A DNA stretch of 64,000 nucleotides from Succiniclasticum ruminis DSM 9236 (lineage in GTDB: Bacteria > Bacillota > Negativicutes > Acidaminococcales > Acidaminococcaceae). Location of the stretch: the NCBI RefSeq assembly GCF_900112895.1, contig NZ_FONL01000004.1, forward strand, positions 1 through 64,000, read 5' to 3'. A program made the translations under genes and the position numbers. Below are positions 1-8,710 of this stretch, piece by piece; positions within the stretch are counted from its first letter, which is position 1; each line of letters opens with the position of its first letter. The notes under the pieces are model-generated. The model was not told the origin of the DNA. It worked only from the letters and a program-made list of their open reading frames with translations, and did no database searches.

Positions 1-108
1 GTAAGCCAGTAAGACGCCTTGAAGAAGACAAGGTTGATAGGCCGGGAGTGTAAGTGCAGCAATGTATTGAGCGGACCGGTACTAATCCGTCGAGGGCTTG
101 ATTTAAAG
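1..108 (+). rRNA. 23S ribosomal RNA, 3' end (partial)
   Basis: The first ~105 bases match the conserved 3' end of bacterial 23S rRNA: a stretch reading GATAGGCCGGGAGTGTAAG, then ACCGGTACTAATCCGTCGAG and GGGCTTGA. The gene begins before the window. The exact 3' end is approximate because the processing stem cannot be closed without the 5' end. Confidence 0.93.
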
Positions 109-180
109 AATGTAAGTGAGGACGAGTTAGTTTGTAAGTAGTTTCTTCTGTAAAGTTTTGAAGGTCTGAGAAGACGTTCG

Positions 181-298
181 ATCCGGTGACGATGGCTGAG
201 AGGTCCCACCTGTTCCCATCCCGAACACAGCAGTTAAGCTCTCACGCGTCGAAAGTACTTGGCTGGAAGCGGCCCGGGAGGATAGATTGTTGCCGGTT
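181..298 (+). rRNA. 5S ribosomal RNA
   Basis: The conserved 5S core GGTCCCACCTGTTCCCATCC followed by CGAACACAGCAGTTAAG is present. The ends close by pairing CCGGTGAC (183-190) with GTTGCCGG (289-296), giving a molecule of about 117 nt. It follows the 23S gene by about 75 nt and precedes a strong terminator, so it closes the rRNA operon. End positions are good to a few bases. Confidence 0.93.
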
Positions 299-305
299 AG
301 ACAGA

Positions 306-340
306 AGCCCCCGCACATTACGTGCGGGGGCTTTTTGTGT
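306..340 (+). terminator. rRNA operon terminator
   Basis: A 10-bp GC-rich stem (307-316 with 322-331, loop ATTAC) is followed by a T run. It directly follows 5S rRNA. Confidence 0.9.
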
Positions 341-407
341 TTTTATAATAGCTGGAGACGATTTACAAAAACGGAGAAAAAGTGAAACAAGAAAAATGCA
401 AAAGCAC

Positions 408-436
408 TTTACAGAAGAGTAATAATCATGTATAAT
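408..436 (+). promoter_or_regulatory. Sigma-A promoter of the queT-queF transcript
   Basis: TTTACA (408-413), a 17-bp spacer and a perfect TATAAT (431-436). The predicted start near 443 lies about 18 nt upstream of the candidate preQ1 aptamer, as expected for a leader RNA. Confidence 0.7.
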
Positions 437-460
437 AAATAAACATTAAAATTTCATAAC

Positions 461-500
461 AGACAGTTCGTGACCATCCTGTCTCTAAATAAAACTACGG
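461..500 (+). promoter_or_regulatory. Candidate preQ1-I riboswitch aptamer
   Basis: The layout fits the small preQ1-I class. P1 pairs GACAG (462-466) with CTGTC (479-483). The loop holds TTCGTGACCATC, and an A-rich tail ends AAAACTACGG. CGTG in the loop can pair with TACG in the tail to make the pseudoknot. The aptamer lies between a promoter and an intrinsic terminator, ahead of queT and queF, which handle preQ1. An alternative partner for GACAGT is ACTGTC at 517-522, a possible switching element. The class call rests on hand alignment; the gene context is the strongest support. Confidence 0.68.
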
Positions 501-567
501 GCGCAATTGAACAGATACTGTCAGAGGATTTTGCCAATATAAGTCTGTGCAATGCATTAATAATTTA

Positions 568-592
568 CGCCTATAGTTATAGGCGTTTTTTT
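568..592 (+). terminator. Intrinsic terminator, likely riboswitch expression platform
   Basis: CGCCTATA (568-575) pairs with TATAGGCG (578-585), followed by seven T. No coding gene lies between the promoter at 408-436 and this site, so it terminates a leader RNA about 150 nt long. This is what a transcriptional preQ1 switch would need. Confidence 0.75.
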
Positions 593-722
593 ATGAAGAG
601 TTTCGGTAATTTTTATACTAAGACAAACAGTAAGTTTTCTGTATCTAAGGCCGTGGAATTTAATTCATACGTGGTTACGTCCTGATGTTGCTTATCAAAA
701 TTTTGTTTGAAGAGGAGATATA

Positions 723-1235
723 ATGAATCAGGAGTACACAAAAACACAAAAATTAACAATCAGCGCGGTTTGTATAGCTTTATATCTGGTTGTGATGCTC
801 TGTACCCAGAGTTTTGCTTTTGGACAATACCAGGTCCGCATCGCTACCGCGTTATACGGTCTGTCGTACATTTTCCCGTTTTTAGTAGTTCCCTTCGGGA
901 TTGCCAATGTTATTAGCAATCTTTTGATGGGCGGATTAGGCCCCGTTGATGCAATCGGCGGCTTTATTATGGGCGTGCTGACCAGCGGCGCCATTGCTTT
1001 GGGCAAAAGATATGGTTTGGGTTGCTGGATTGTAGCGCTGTTTGTAACATTGCTTCCCGGCCTCGGAGTACCTGTATGGTTATCGTATTTATTAAAAATT
1101 CCCTATAGTGTTTTGGCAGTGAGTTTACTGGTGGGGCAGTTGATCTCGGGAATTACAGGTATGCTGCTGATCAGGGCATTGGAAAAGGCAGACGTTGCAA
1201 ACCTGGTCTTTAGGACAGACCGGAACAGGAATTAA
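723..1235 (+). CDS. queT: QueT-family queuosine precursor (preQ1) transporter
   Basis: A 170-residue hydrophobic protein with about five membrane segments. It carries motifs of the QueT family, notably the stretch around YQVRIATALYGLSYIFPFL and the GGLGPVDAIGG loop. QueT proteins are thought to be substrate-binding (S) components of ECF transporters for preQ1 or related 7-deazaguanines; the shared energising module is not in this window. The ATG has an AGAGGAG ribosome site. queF follows after about 110 bases. The candidate preQ1 riboswitch upstream independently supports the substrate. The role is inferred from family and context. Confidence 0.85.
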   Translation: MNQEYTKTQKLTISAVCIALYLVVMLCTQSFAFGQYQVRIATALYGLSYIFPFLVVPFGIANVISNLLMGGLGPVDAIGGFIMGVLTSGAIALGKRYGLGCWIVALFVTLLPGLGVPVWLSYLLKIPYSVLAVSLLVGQLISGITGMLLIRALEKADVANLVFRTDRNRN

Positions 1236-1258
1236 TGACAATACTGAAAAAATAATTG

Positions 1259-1309
1259 ATGCACAATAAGTGCACAGGTTCAGCAACACTACCCCTGAAT
1301 AGGGAGTAG
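1259..1309 (+). other. Intercistronic hairpins between queT and queF
   Basis: Two small stems lie here: TGCAC/GTGCA near 1259-1273, and CTACCCCT (1289-1296) with AGGGAGTAG (1301-1309), one bulge. No T run follows, so this is not an intrinsic terminator. It may tune relative expression or mRNA stability. Confidence 0.4.
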
Positions 1310-1346
1310 AAATACAACGGCATTATTGTTATATAAGGAGAAACCG

Positions 1347-1844
1347 ATGACAGCAGGCAGAACAAAAAAGGATTTACAGGGTGTAAAATTACTAGGAAAT
1401 AAGACGGCATACAGAGATGATTACGCGCCGGAGGTGTTGGAATGTTTTTCCAATAAACACCCGGAAAATGATTATTTTGTAAAATTTAACTGTCCGGAAT
1501 TTACCAGCCTGTGCCCCAAAACCGGCCAACCGGACTTCGCGACAATTTATATTTCGTATGTTCCGGATCAGAAGCTGGTGGAAAGTAAATCGCTGAAGCT
1601 GTATCTCTTCAGCTTCCGCAATCACGGGGATTTTCACGAAGACTGTGTGAATATTATTATGAAGGACCTTATCCGCTTATTAGATCCCAAGTACATAGAG
1701 GTCTGGGGAAAATTCCTGCCCCGGGGTGGGCTATCCATTGACCCTTATGCGAATTACGGGAAGAAGGGAACCGATTGGGAAAAAACTGCCCATCAGCGGC
1801 TGCATTTTCACGATATGCAGCCTGAAATGGTTAATAACCGGTAA
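1347..1844 (+). CDS. queF: NADPH-dependent 7-cyano-7-deazaguanine reductase QueF
   Basis: QueF reduces the nitrile of preQ0 to the primary amine of preQ1 in queuosine tRNA modification, using NADPH in the cytosol. The 165-residue length matches the short, unimodular YkvM type. The catalytic cysteine lies in [11 protein letters not shown], with the conserved aspartate following. The family signature [12 protein letters not shown] and the late FHEDC segment are present. I chose ATG 1347 because AAGGAG sits 6 bases before it; a TTG 21 bases upstream is poorly placed. It probably shares the riboswitch-controlled transcript with queT. Confidence 0.93.
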   Translation: MTAGRTKKDLQGVKLLGNKTAYRDDYAPEVLECFSNKHPENDYFVKFNCPEFTSLCPKTGQPDFATIYISYVPDQKLVESKSLKLYLFSFRNHGDFHEDCVNIIMKDLIRLLDPKYIEVWGKFLPRGGLSIDPYANYGKKGTDWEKTAHQRLHFHDMQPEMVNNR

Positions 1845-1867
1845 GTATCACAAAGACTGTTACAGCT

Positions 1868-1929
1868 AAATTTACTCTTCACTTTTAAAGGATGCTATGT
1901 TACAATATTCTTGAGAGAAGAGTAAATTT
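1868..1929 (+). promoter_or_regulatory. gap promoter enclosed by a 12-bp perfect inverted repeat
   Basis: TTCACT (1878-1883), a 17-bp spacer and TACAAT (1901-1906) form a plausible promoter for gap. It is bracketed by AAATTTACTCTT (1868-1879) and its exact reverse complement (1918-1929), 38 bases apart. The left arm touches the -35 and the right arm lies just after the expected start. This suggests a repressor operator pair. An alternative is a queF transcript terminator, because a T-rich run follows. Confidence 0.5.
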
Positions 1930-2092
1930 TCTTTTTATTTGCGGCAGACCTTTGCGACCTGCAAACAGATGGCTGCAAATGGGAAGAAAACAATAAAATG
2001 TCAACAAATATGGCATTTCTCACAGTGTTAACCGGCTGTGTTTTGAGAGTTATCAAAAGATTTAAATTTATTATTTTAAGGAGGAGTTTAGC

Positions 2093-3097
2093 ATGGTAAG
2101 AATTGGTATCAGCGGTTTTGGTCGTATTGGTCGTCTGGCATTGAGAAGGATCCTGACCCTTCCTGATGCAGAGGTTGTGGCTATTAACAACCGGACAGTC
2201 GGCGAAATAATGGCGCATCTGTTAAAATATGATTCCGTTCATGGGACAATGAAGGAAGATGTGGCCTGGGAAGATGGCTTCCTTGTGATTGACGGCAAAA
2301 AGATTCCGGTTATCAGCGAGACGGATGTTACCAAAATCCCCTGGGGCAAATACGGCGCGGATATCGTGCTGGAATGCACCGGCAAATTCAAGGATTCGAA
2401 AGAAGCTCAGGCCCATATTGATAACGGCGCGAAGAAAGTTATCATTTCCGCTCCCGGTAAAAATGAGGACATCACCATTGTTATGGGTGTAAATGAGGAG
2501 AAGTACGATCCTGCAAAACACCATATCATTTCCAATGCTTCCTGCACCACCAACTGCCTGGCTCCCTTTACCAAGGTACTGCTGGAGAAATTCGGTATTG
2601 AAAGTGGTCTGATGACAACTGTTCATTCCTATACCAATGACCAGAAGATTCTGGACGTAAGCCACAAAGACCTGCGCCGCGCCCGCGCTGCTGCCATGTC
2701 CATCATTCCTACCACCACCGGCGCTGCGAAAGCGGTAGCCCTGGTACTGCCGGAACTGAAAGGCAAACTGAACGGCTTTGCCCTGCGCGTTCCGACTCCG
2801 GACGTATCTCTGACGGACCTGACGGTAAACCTGTCGAAAGACGCTACCGTTGAAGAAATCAATGCTGCGTTAAAGGAAGCGGCGGAAGGCGAATTGAAAG
2901 GCATCCTGGGTTATACGGATTTGCCGCTGGTTTCCAGTGATTTCATCGGCTGTGAGGTTTCCTCTGTTATTGACGGTCAGTCTACTATGATGATCGGCAA
3001 ACGTCTGGCAAAAGTGGTTGCCTGGTACGACAACGAATGGGGTTATTCCTGCCGTTTGGTTGACCTTGCTCTTTACGTTGGCAAAAAAGGTTTATAA
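2093..3097 (+). CDS. gap: Glyceraldehyde-3-phosphate dehydrogenase, type I
   Basis: The enzyme oxidises and phosphorylates glyceraldehyde-3-phosphate to 1,3-bisphosphoglycerate with NAD+. The Rossmann motif GFGRIGR lies at residues 8-14 and the catalytic cysteine at about residue 151 in SNASCTTNCLAPF. The C-terminal WYDNEWGYS motif is intact, and 334 residues is the normal length. AAGGAGGAG precedes the ATG. Its own promoter and a following terminator make it a separate unit from the fused pgk-tpiA gene. I see no cggR regulator gene upstream, unlike Bacillus. Confidence 0.97.
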   Translation: MVRIGISGFGRIGRLALRRILTLPDAEVVAINNRTVGEIMAHLLKYDSVHGTMKEDVAWEDGFLVIDGKKIPVISETDVTKIPWGKYGADIVLECTGKFKDSKEAQAHIDNGAKKVIISAPGKNEDITIVMGVNEEKYDPAKHHIISNASCTTNCLAPFTKVLLEKFGIESGLMTTVHSYTNDQKILDVSHKDLRRARAAAMSIIPTTTGAAKAVALVLPELKGKLNGFALRVPTPDVSLTDLTVNLSKDATVEEINAALKEAAEGELKGILGYTDLPLVSSDFIGCEVSSVIDGQSTMMIGKRLAKVVAWYDNEWGYSCRLVDLALYVGKKGL

Positions 3098-3106
3098 TTG
3101 ACAGCA

Positions 3107-3140
3107 AGTCGGCGTCCTTCTGCAGGGCGTCGGCTTTGTT
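3107..3140 (+). terminator. Terminator after gap
   Basis: An 11-bp stem with three G-U pairs (3107-3117 with 3125-3135) is followed by a TTTGTTTG tract. It separates gap from pgk-tpiA. Confidence 0.7.
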
Positions 3141-3226
3141 TGCATTTTAGGATAAATGTTGTTTTTTCGCTTTCAAAAAGCGATTATTCGCTCTGTTGCA
3201 GATGTAAAAACTTTAATTGATTAAAT

Positions 3227-3255
3227 AAAAATCTGTCAACATATAGCAGATTTTT
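3227..3255 (+). other. Hairpin immediately upstream of the pgk-tpiA ribosome site
   Basis: AAAAATCTG (3227-3235) pairs perfectly with CAGATTTTT (3247-3255). It ends exactly where the Shine-Dalgarno GAAAGGGG begins. It may be a 5' mRNA stabiliser or modulate translation. It resembles a weak terminator but lacks a GC-rich stem. Confidence 0.4.
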
Positions 3256-3264
3256 GAAAGGGGT

Positions 3265-5199
3265 ATGATTTCTTTGGATAAAAAAATCTTGTCTGATTTG
3301 GATGTTGCCGGCAAAAAGGTGCTGGTGCGGGTCGATTTTAACGTGCCCCAGGATGCCGAAGGCAACATAACGGATGATAACCGTATGGTGGCTGCGCTGC
3401 CTACCATCCAGTATCTGCTTGACCATAAAGCGGCCGTAATTTTAATGAGTCATCTGGGCCGTCCGAAGGGAGAGCCTAATCCCAAATATACACTGAAACC
3501 GATTGCGAAACATCTGGAAGAACTGCTGGGAAAACCTGTTGCCTTTGCGGAAGACTGCATCGGGCCGGCAGCAGAAGAAGCTGCGAAGAAGCTGGAGACC
3601 GGTTCCGTATTGCTGCTGGAGAACCTGCGTTACCATAAAGAAGAAGAGAAAAATAATCTTGAATTTGCGGAGAAGCTGGCTTCACTGGCAGATCTGTATG
3701 TGAATGACGGTTTCGGCGTATCGCACCGGGCACATGCATCAGTGGAAGGCGTAACCCATTTCCTGCCCAGCGCGGCAGGTTTCCTGCTGGAAAAAGAAAT
3801 ACGTTTTATCGGCGACGCCGTCAACAATCCGGAGCATCCGTTTACTGCGATTATCGGCGGCGCAAAGGTTTCGGATAAGATTGGCGTAATCGTAAACCTG
3901 CTGGGCAAAGTAGACACACTGCTGATTGGCGGCGGCATGGCCAATACGTTCCTTGCGGCCAGAGGTATCCCCATGGGTAAATCCCTGGTGGAAGAAGATA
4001 AGATCGAAGAAGCAAAACGTATCCTGGCAGAAGCTGCAGTGAAGAATGTAAAGATCCTCCTGCCTGTTGATCTGGTGATGGCAGCAGAGTTCAAACCAGA
4101 TTCCGTGTATGAAGTGTCTGCGCTGGATGATCTGAACCAGGACTACATGGCCCTGGATATCGGTCCGGAAACCTGCAAACTGTATGCGGATGCGGTAAAA
4201 GATGCCAAACTGGTAGTTTGGAACGGGCCGATGGGCGTATTCGAAATGGATGCGTTCTGCAAAGGAACGGAAGCGGTTGCCAAAGCCGTTGCGGACAGCA
4301 ATGCAGTCAGCATCGTAGGCGGCGGCGACAGCGTGGCGGCTATCAAAAAGATTGGTCTGGAAGATAAAATCAGTCACATTTCCACCGGCGGCGGCGCTTC
4401 CCTGGAATATCTGGAAGGCAAAGTGCTGCCGGGCGTGGAGGCGCTGGATGAGGTGCGGCGCCCTTTTGTGGCCGGTAACTGGAAGATGTACAAGACCGTT
4501 GGCGAAGCGGTCGAACTGGCCCAGGATCTGGTTACCGAAACGAACGGTACTGTCAATGAAGTCGTGATTTTCCCGCCTTTTACTGCGTTGGAAAGTGTAG
4601 CGGAAGCCATTGACGGTAAATCGGTGGGCTATGGCGCGCAGGATTTGTGCTGGGAAGACGAAGGAGCTTTTACCGGTGCTGTGTCCGGCGCCCAAATCGC
4701 GGACATTGGCTGTGAATACGTGTTGGTAGGCCACAGCGAACGACGTGAAATTTTTAAAGAGGACAACGAAATCATTGCAAAGAAAATGAAAGCTGCGTAC
4801 CGCAACCAGCTGAAACCGGTACTGTGTGTCGGCGAAACAGATGCGGAACGGAAGCAGGGCGCCACCAACGCCAAAATTGATGGACAGTTGAAAAGTGCGC
4901 TGGCAGGGATTTCAGCAGAACAGGCGAAACTGCTGACCATAGCCTATGAGCCCATCTGGGCGATCGGCACCGGCAATACTGCAACGGCGCAGGATGCCCA
5001 GGAAGTCTGCCTGTTTATCCGCAACCAGTTGAATGAAATCGTTGGCGAAGAAGTTGCAAGGCATATCCGCATCCTGTATGGCGGCAGTGTAAAAGATACC
5101 AATGCGGCCCAGTTCTGCATCAACGGAATTGACGGAGTACTGGTGGGCGGCGCCAGCCTGAAAGCGGAAAGCTTTGCAAAGATTGTCCGCAGTTTTTAA
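3265..5199 (+). CDS. pgk-tpiA: Bifunctional phosphoglycerate kinase / triosephosphate isomerase fusion
   Basis: One 644-residue frame holds two full enzymes. Residues 1-395 are phosphoglycerate kinase: substrate motif [21 protein letters not shown], nucleotide-site GGAKVSDK and GGGDSVAA. Residues ~398-644 are triosephosphate isomerase: N405 and K407 in AGNWKM, catalytic H490 in VGHSERR, E562 in [10 protein letters not shown]. The usual stop after kinase residues LPGVEAL is missing, and the linker is only a few residues. GAAAGGGG lies 1 base before ATG 3265 but 10 bases before TTG 3274, so TTG may be the true start. An internal GTG at 4453 behind GGAGG could also produce free isomerase. A covalent PGK-TIM is known from Thermotoga. 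Confidence 0.96.
   Translation: MISLDKKILSDLDVAGKKVLVRVDFNVPQDAEGNITDDNRMVAALPTIQYLLDHKAAVILMSHLGRPKGEPNPKYTLKPIAKHLEELLGKPVAFAEDCIGPAAEEAAKKLETGSVLLLENLRYHKEEEKNNLEFAEKLASLADLYVNDGFGVSHRAHASVEGVTHFLPSAAGFLLEKEIRFIGDAVNNPEHPFTAIIGGAKVSDKIGVIVNLLGKVDTLLIGGGMANTFLAARGIPMGKSLVEEDKIEEAKRILAEAAVKNVKILLPVDLVMAAEFKPDSVYEVSALDDLNQDYMALDIGPETCKLYADAVKDAKLVVWNGPMGVFEMDAFCKGTEAVAKAVADSNAVSIVGGGDSVAAIKKIGLEDKISHISTGGGASLEYLEGKVLPGVEALDEVRRPFVAGNWKMYKTVGEAVELAQDLVTETNGTVNEVVIFPPFTALESVAEAIDGKSVGYGAQDLCWEDEGAFTGAVSGAQIADIGCEYVLVGHSERREIFKEDNEIIAKKMKAAYRNQLKPVLCVGETDAERKQGATNAKIDGQLKSALAGISAEQAKLLTIAYEPIWAIGTGNTATAQDAQEVCLFIRNQLNEIVGEEVARHIRILYGGSVKDTNAAQFCINGIDGVLVGGASLKAESFAKIVRSF
4437..4455 (+). promoter_or_regulatory. 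Candidate internal ribosome site for stand-alone TIM
   Basis: GGAGG (4437-4441) lies 11 bases before an in-frame GTG (4453-4455), codon 397, precisely at the junction of kinase and isomerase domains. Initiation there would yield a 248-residue protein starting [12 protein letters not shown], a normal TIM length. It could be a relic of the unfused tpiA start or still active. Confidence 0.4.
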
Positions 5200-5223
5200 T
5201 CATGGCAGTTTGAAGGAGAACAA

Positions 5224-6771
5224 ATGGCAAAGAAGCCGGTAATGTTAATGATTCTGGACGGCTGGGGCATTGCTCCGGCCGGTCCTTACAATGCGGCGAC
5301 GACAGCCCGTACCCCGCACCTGGACAGTTACTTTGCGAATTATCCAAACACAAGGCTGGAGGCCAGCGGGGAAGATGTGGGGCTGCCTGCAGGCCAGATT
5401 GGAAATTCGGAAGTAGGGCATTTGAACATCGGGTCGGGCCGGATCATTTATCAGGATCTCTCCCTGATTTCCCATGCCATTAGAGAAGGCAGTTTCTTTA
5501 AAAACCAGGTGTTGCTGGATGCGCTGCGGCATGCAAAAGAAAAGGAAAGTTCCCTGCACCTGATGGGGCTGTTCAGCGATGGTGGTGTTCATAGTCACAT
5601 CGATCATCTGAAAGCGCTGCTGGAGATGGCAAAGACGGCAGGACTGCAAAAAGTCTATGTACATGCTTTTCTGGACGGCCGGGACGTGCCGCCCCAAAGC
5701 GCCATTCCTTATGTGCAGGATCTGGAAGCTTTTATGAAGGAAAAAGGCATCGGCTGTTTTGCAACGGTCAGCGGCCGTTACTATGCCATGGACCGGGACA
5801 AACGCTGGGAACGTCTGGAAAAAGCCTACCGTAACATGGTACTGCGGGACGGTGCAGTTTTTGCTTCTGCTGCAGAAGGTATTCAGGCTTCTTATGAAGC
5901 GGGAGTTAACGATGAGTTTGTAGTACCGTTCTGTGTAGCGCAGAAAAATGAAGTGGCTGACGCGGGAGAGAAATCTGCTGCCTGCATCCGTAAGGATGAC
6001 AGCGTGATCTTCTACAATTTCCGCCCGGACCGGGCCCGGGAAATTACCCGTGCGCTTCACGATGAAGAGTTCCCGTATTTTGAGCGGTCTGCTGAAGCGA
6101 GGCCGGTGCATATGGTTGGCATGACCCAGTATGATGCCACCATCGACATTCCTACAGCGTATCCGCCGGAACATTATGAAGATACGCTGGGCGAAGTGTT
6201 GGCGAAGAACAACTTGCAGCAGCTGCGTATTGCGGAAACGGAAAAGTACGCTCATGTAACCTTCTTCTTTAATGGCGGCGTGGAAGAACCTAATGCCGGA
6301 GAAGACCGGATCCTGATACCGTCGCCGAAAGTCGCGACCTACGATTTACAACCGGAAATGAGCGCGCCCCTGGTAACGGAAGCGTTGCTTAAAGCACTGG
6401 ACGAAGATAAATATGATGTAGTGATCCTGAATTTTGCCAATCCGGATATGGTAGGGCATACCGGTATTATGGAAGCTGCGGTAAAGGCCATGGAAACCGT
6501 GGATTCCTGCGCCGGAAAGATTGTAGAAAAGATTCAGGCGCTGGATGGTGTAATTTGTATTACCGCGGATCACGGTAATCTGGAAAAGATGCAGAACGAA
6601 GACGGAACGCCCTGCACGGCTCACACTACAAACAAAGTTCCGTTTATTGTCATCAGTAAAGAGAAAGTTAAACTGCATGAAGGTCGGCTGGCTGACATTG
6701 CGCCTACGCTGCTGCAGTTTTTGAAGATTCAGCAGCCGAAATCCATGACAGGAAAGAGCTTAATTGATTAA
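5224..6771 (+). CDS. gpmI: 2,3-bisphosphoglycerate-independent phosphoglycerate mutase
   Basis: It interconverts 3- and 2-phosphoglycerate through a phosphoserine intermediate, using Mn2+ ions. The N-terminal metal site MILDGWG and the catalytic Ser62 in GNSEVGHLNIGSGR are present. So are the insert motif FLDGRDVPP and the C-terminal metal site ITADHGNLEKM. The 515 residues are normal for the family. The gene starts 24 bases after pgk-tpiA with GAAGGAG ahead of the ATG, so both share a transcript. eno follows after 30 bases. Confidence 0.97.
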   Translation: MAKKPVMLMILDGWGIAPAGPYNAATTARTPHLDSYFANYPNTRLEASGEDVGLPAGQIGNSEVGHLNIGSGRIIYQDLSLISHAIREGSFFKNQVLLDALRHAKEKESSLHLMGLFSDGGVHSHIDHLKALLEMAKTAGLQKVYVHAFLDGRDVPPQSAIPYVQDLEAFMKEKGIGCFATVSGRYYAMDRDKRWERLEKAYRNMVLRDGAVFASAAEGIQASYEAGVNDEFVVPFCVAQKNEVADAGEKSAACIRKDDSVIFYNFRPDRAREITRALHDEEFPYFERSAEARPVHMVGMTQYDATIDIPTAYPPEHYEDTLGEVLAKNNLQQLRIAETEKYAHVTFFFNGGVEEPNAGEDRILIPSPKVATYDLQPEMSAPLVTEALLKALDEDKYDVVILNFANPDMVGHTGIMEAAVKAMETVDSCAGKIVEKIQALDGVICITADHGNLEKMQNEDGTPCTAHTTNKVPFIVISKEKVKLHEGRLADIAPTLLQFLKIQQPKSMTGKSLID

Positions 6772-8088
<1,317 letters not shown>

Positions 8089-8167
8089 TTTGCAAACAGA
8101 TGGGAATGGTTGTTTAGCAAATCAAAATGCAGATTCAAACGGTAAACATCATTTACTGATCGAAACA

Positions 8168-8206
8168 AATGGGGGAACTGTGTTAAAGCAGTTCCCCCAT
8201 TCTTTT
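8168..8206 (+). terminator. Terminator of the glycolytic operon
   Basis: A perfect 13-bp stem, AATGGGGGAACTG (8168-8180) with its complement at 8189-8201, is followed by CTTTT. It lies in the 311-base gap between eno and secG. Confidence 0.9.
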
Positions 8207-8313
8207 AAAGATTGTAACATAGAGGGGTTTTCGTTTCAGGTGTAATGAAACAGTAAGTTTTATGGTGAATTAACCTTTGACAAAATTCTGTGAAAAAAAT
8301 TTGTCATTTATTA

Positions 8314-8342
8314 TTGCCACGTTGATAAAGGTATGGTAAAAT
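8314..8342 (+). promoter_or_regulatory. secG promoter
   Basis: TTGCCA (8314-8319), 17-bp spacer, TAAAAT (8337-8342). It lies about 55 bases upstream of the secG start. A separate TTGACA at 8276 has no matching -10. Confidence 0.6.
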
Positions 8343-8399
8343 ACTGTGGTACTAACACAGAGTATATAATCATATAATATGAAAAAAGGAGGTAAGTAA

Positions 8400-8630
8400 A
8401 TGCTGGTAACTGTCTTGATGGTAGTGGACTTTATCGTCTGTGTCGCCCTGATTGCGGCTGTGCTGATGCAGACCGGCAGAGGCGCAGGCCTGTCCAGTTC
8501 CTTCGGTGGCGGTGATGGTACCTTCTTTGGCAAGGGAAATGATCTGGATACGATTTTGTCTAAGGCGACGATTGCGCTGGGGACTGCATTTGGTGTCATC
8601 ACGTTAGCTCTTGCCAAGCTCAATGCATGA
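8400..8630 (+). CDS. secG: Preprotein translocase subunit SecG
   Basis: SecG is the small accessory subunit of the SecYEG channel in the inner membrane. The 76-residue protein has two hydrophobic segments (about 1-22 and 52-73) joined by the family loop LMQTGRGAGLSSSFGGG. AAGGAGG precedes the ATG. In many Firmicutes secG begins a cluster with a carboxylesterase, rnr, smpB and tmRNA; the same genes follow here, spread over 20 kb. Confidence 0.93.
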   Translation: MLVTVLMVVDFIVCVALIAAVLMQTGRGAGLSSSFGGGDGTFFGKGNDLDTILSKATIALGTAFGVITLALAKLNA

Positions 8631-8646
8631 CCATAGTTTTATTAAT

Positions 8647-8670
8647 AAAGGGTTTTACCCTTTAAAATTT
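8647..8670 (+). terminator. Weak terminator-like hairpin after secG
   Basis: AAAGGG (8647-8652) pairs with CCCTTT (8658-8663), followed by AAAATTTTT. The stem is short, so partial read-through into hppA is likely. Confidence 0.4.
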
Positions 8671-8710
8671 TTAAATTATATTTTTATTTTTGTCGAAAGG
8701 GGATAACATC

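Noticed and set aside
1274-1310. A second preQ1-type aptamer between queT and queF, because CAGGTTCAGC and CCCCTG resemble the P1-loop pattern.
   Set aside because: The A-rich tail with AACTA is missing, and the sequence folds better as a simple CTACCCCT/AGGGAGTAG hairpin.
4352-4567. An overlapping frame at the pgk-tpiA junction that could suggest separate genes and a frameshift.
   Set aside because: The main frame runs through both domains with all catalytic residues; the alternative frame has no domain content.
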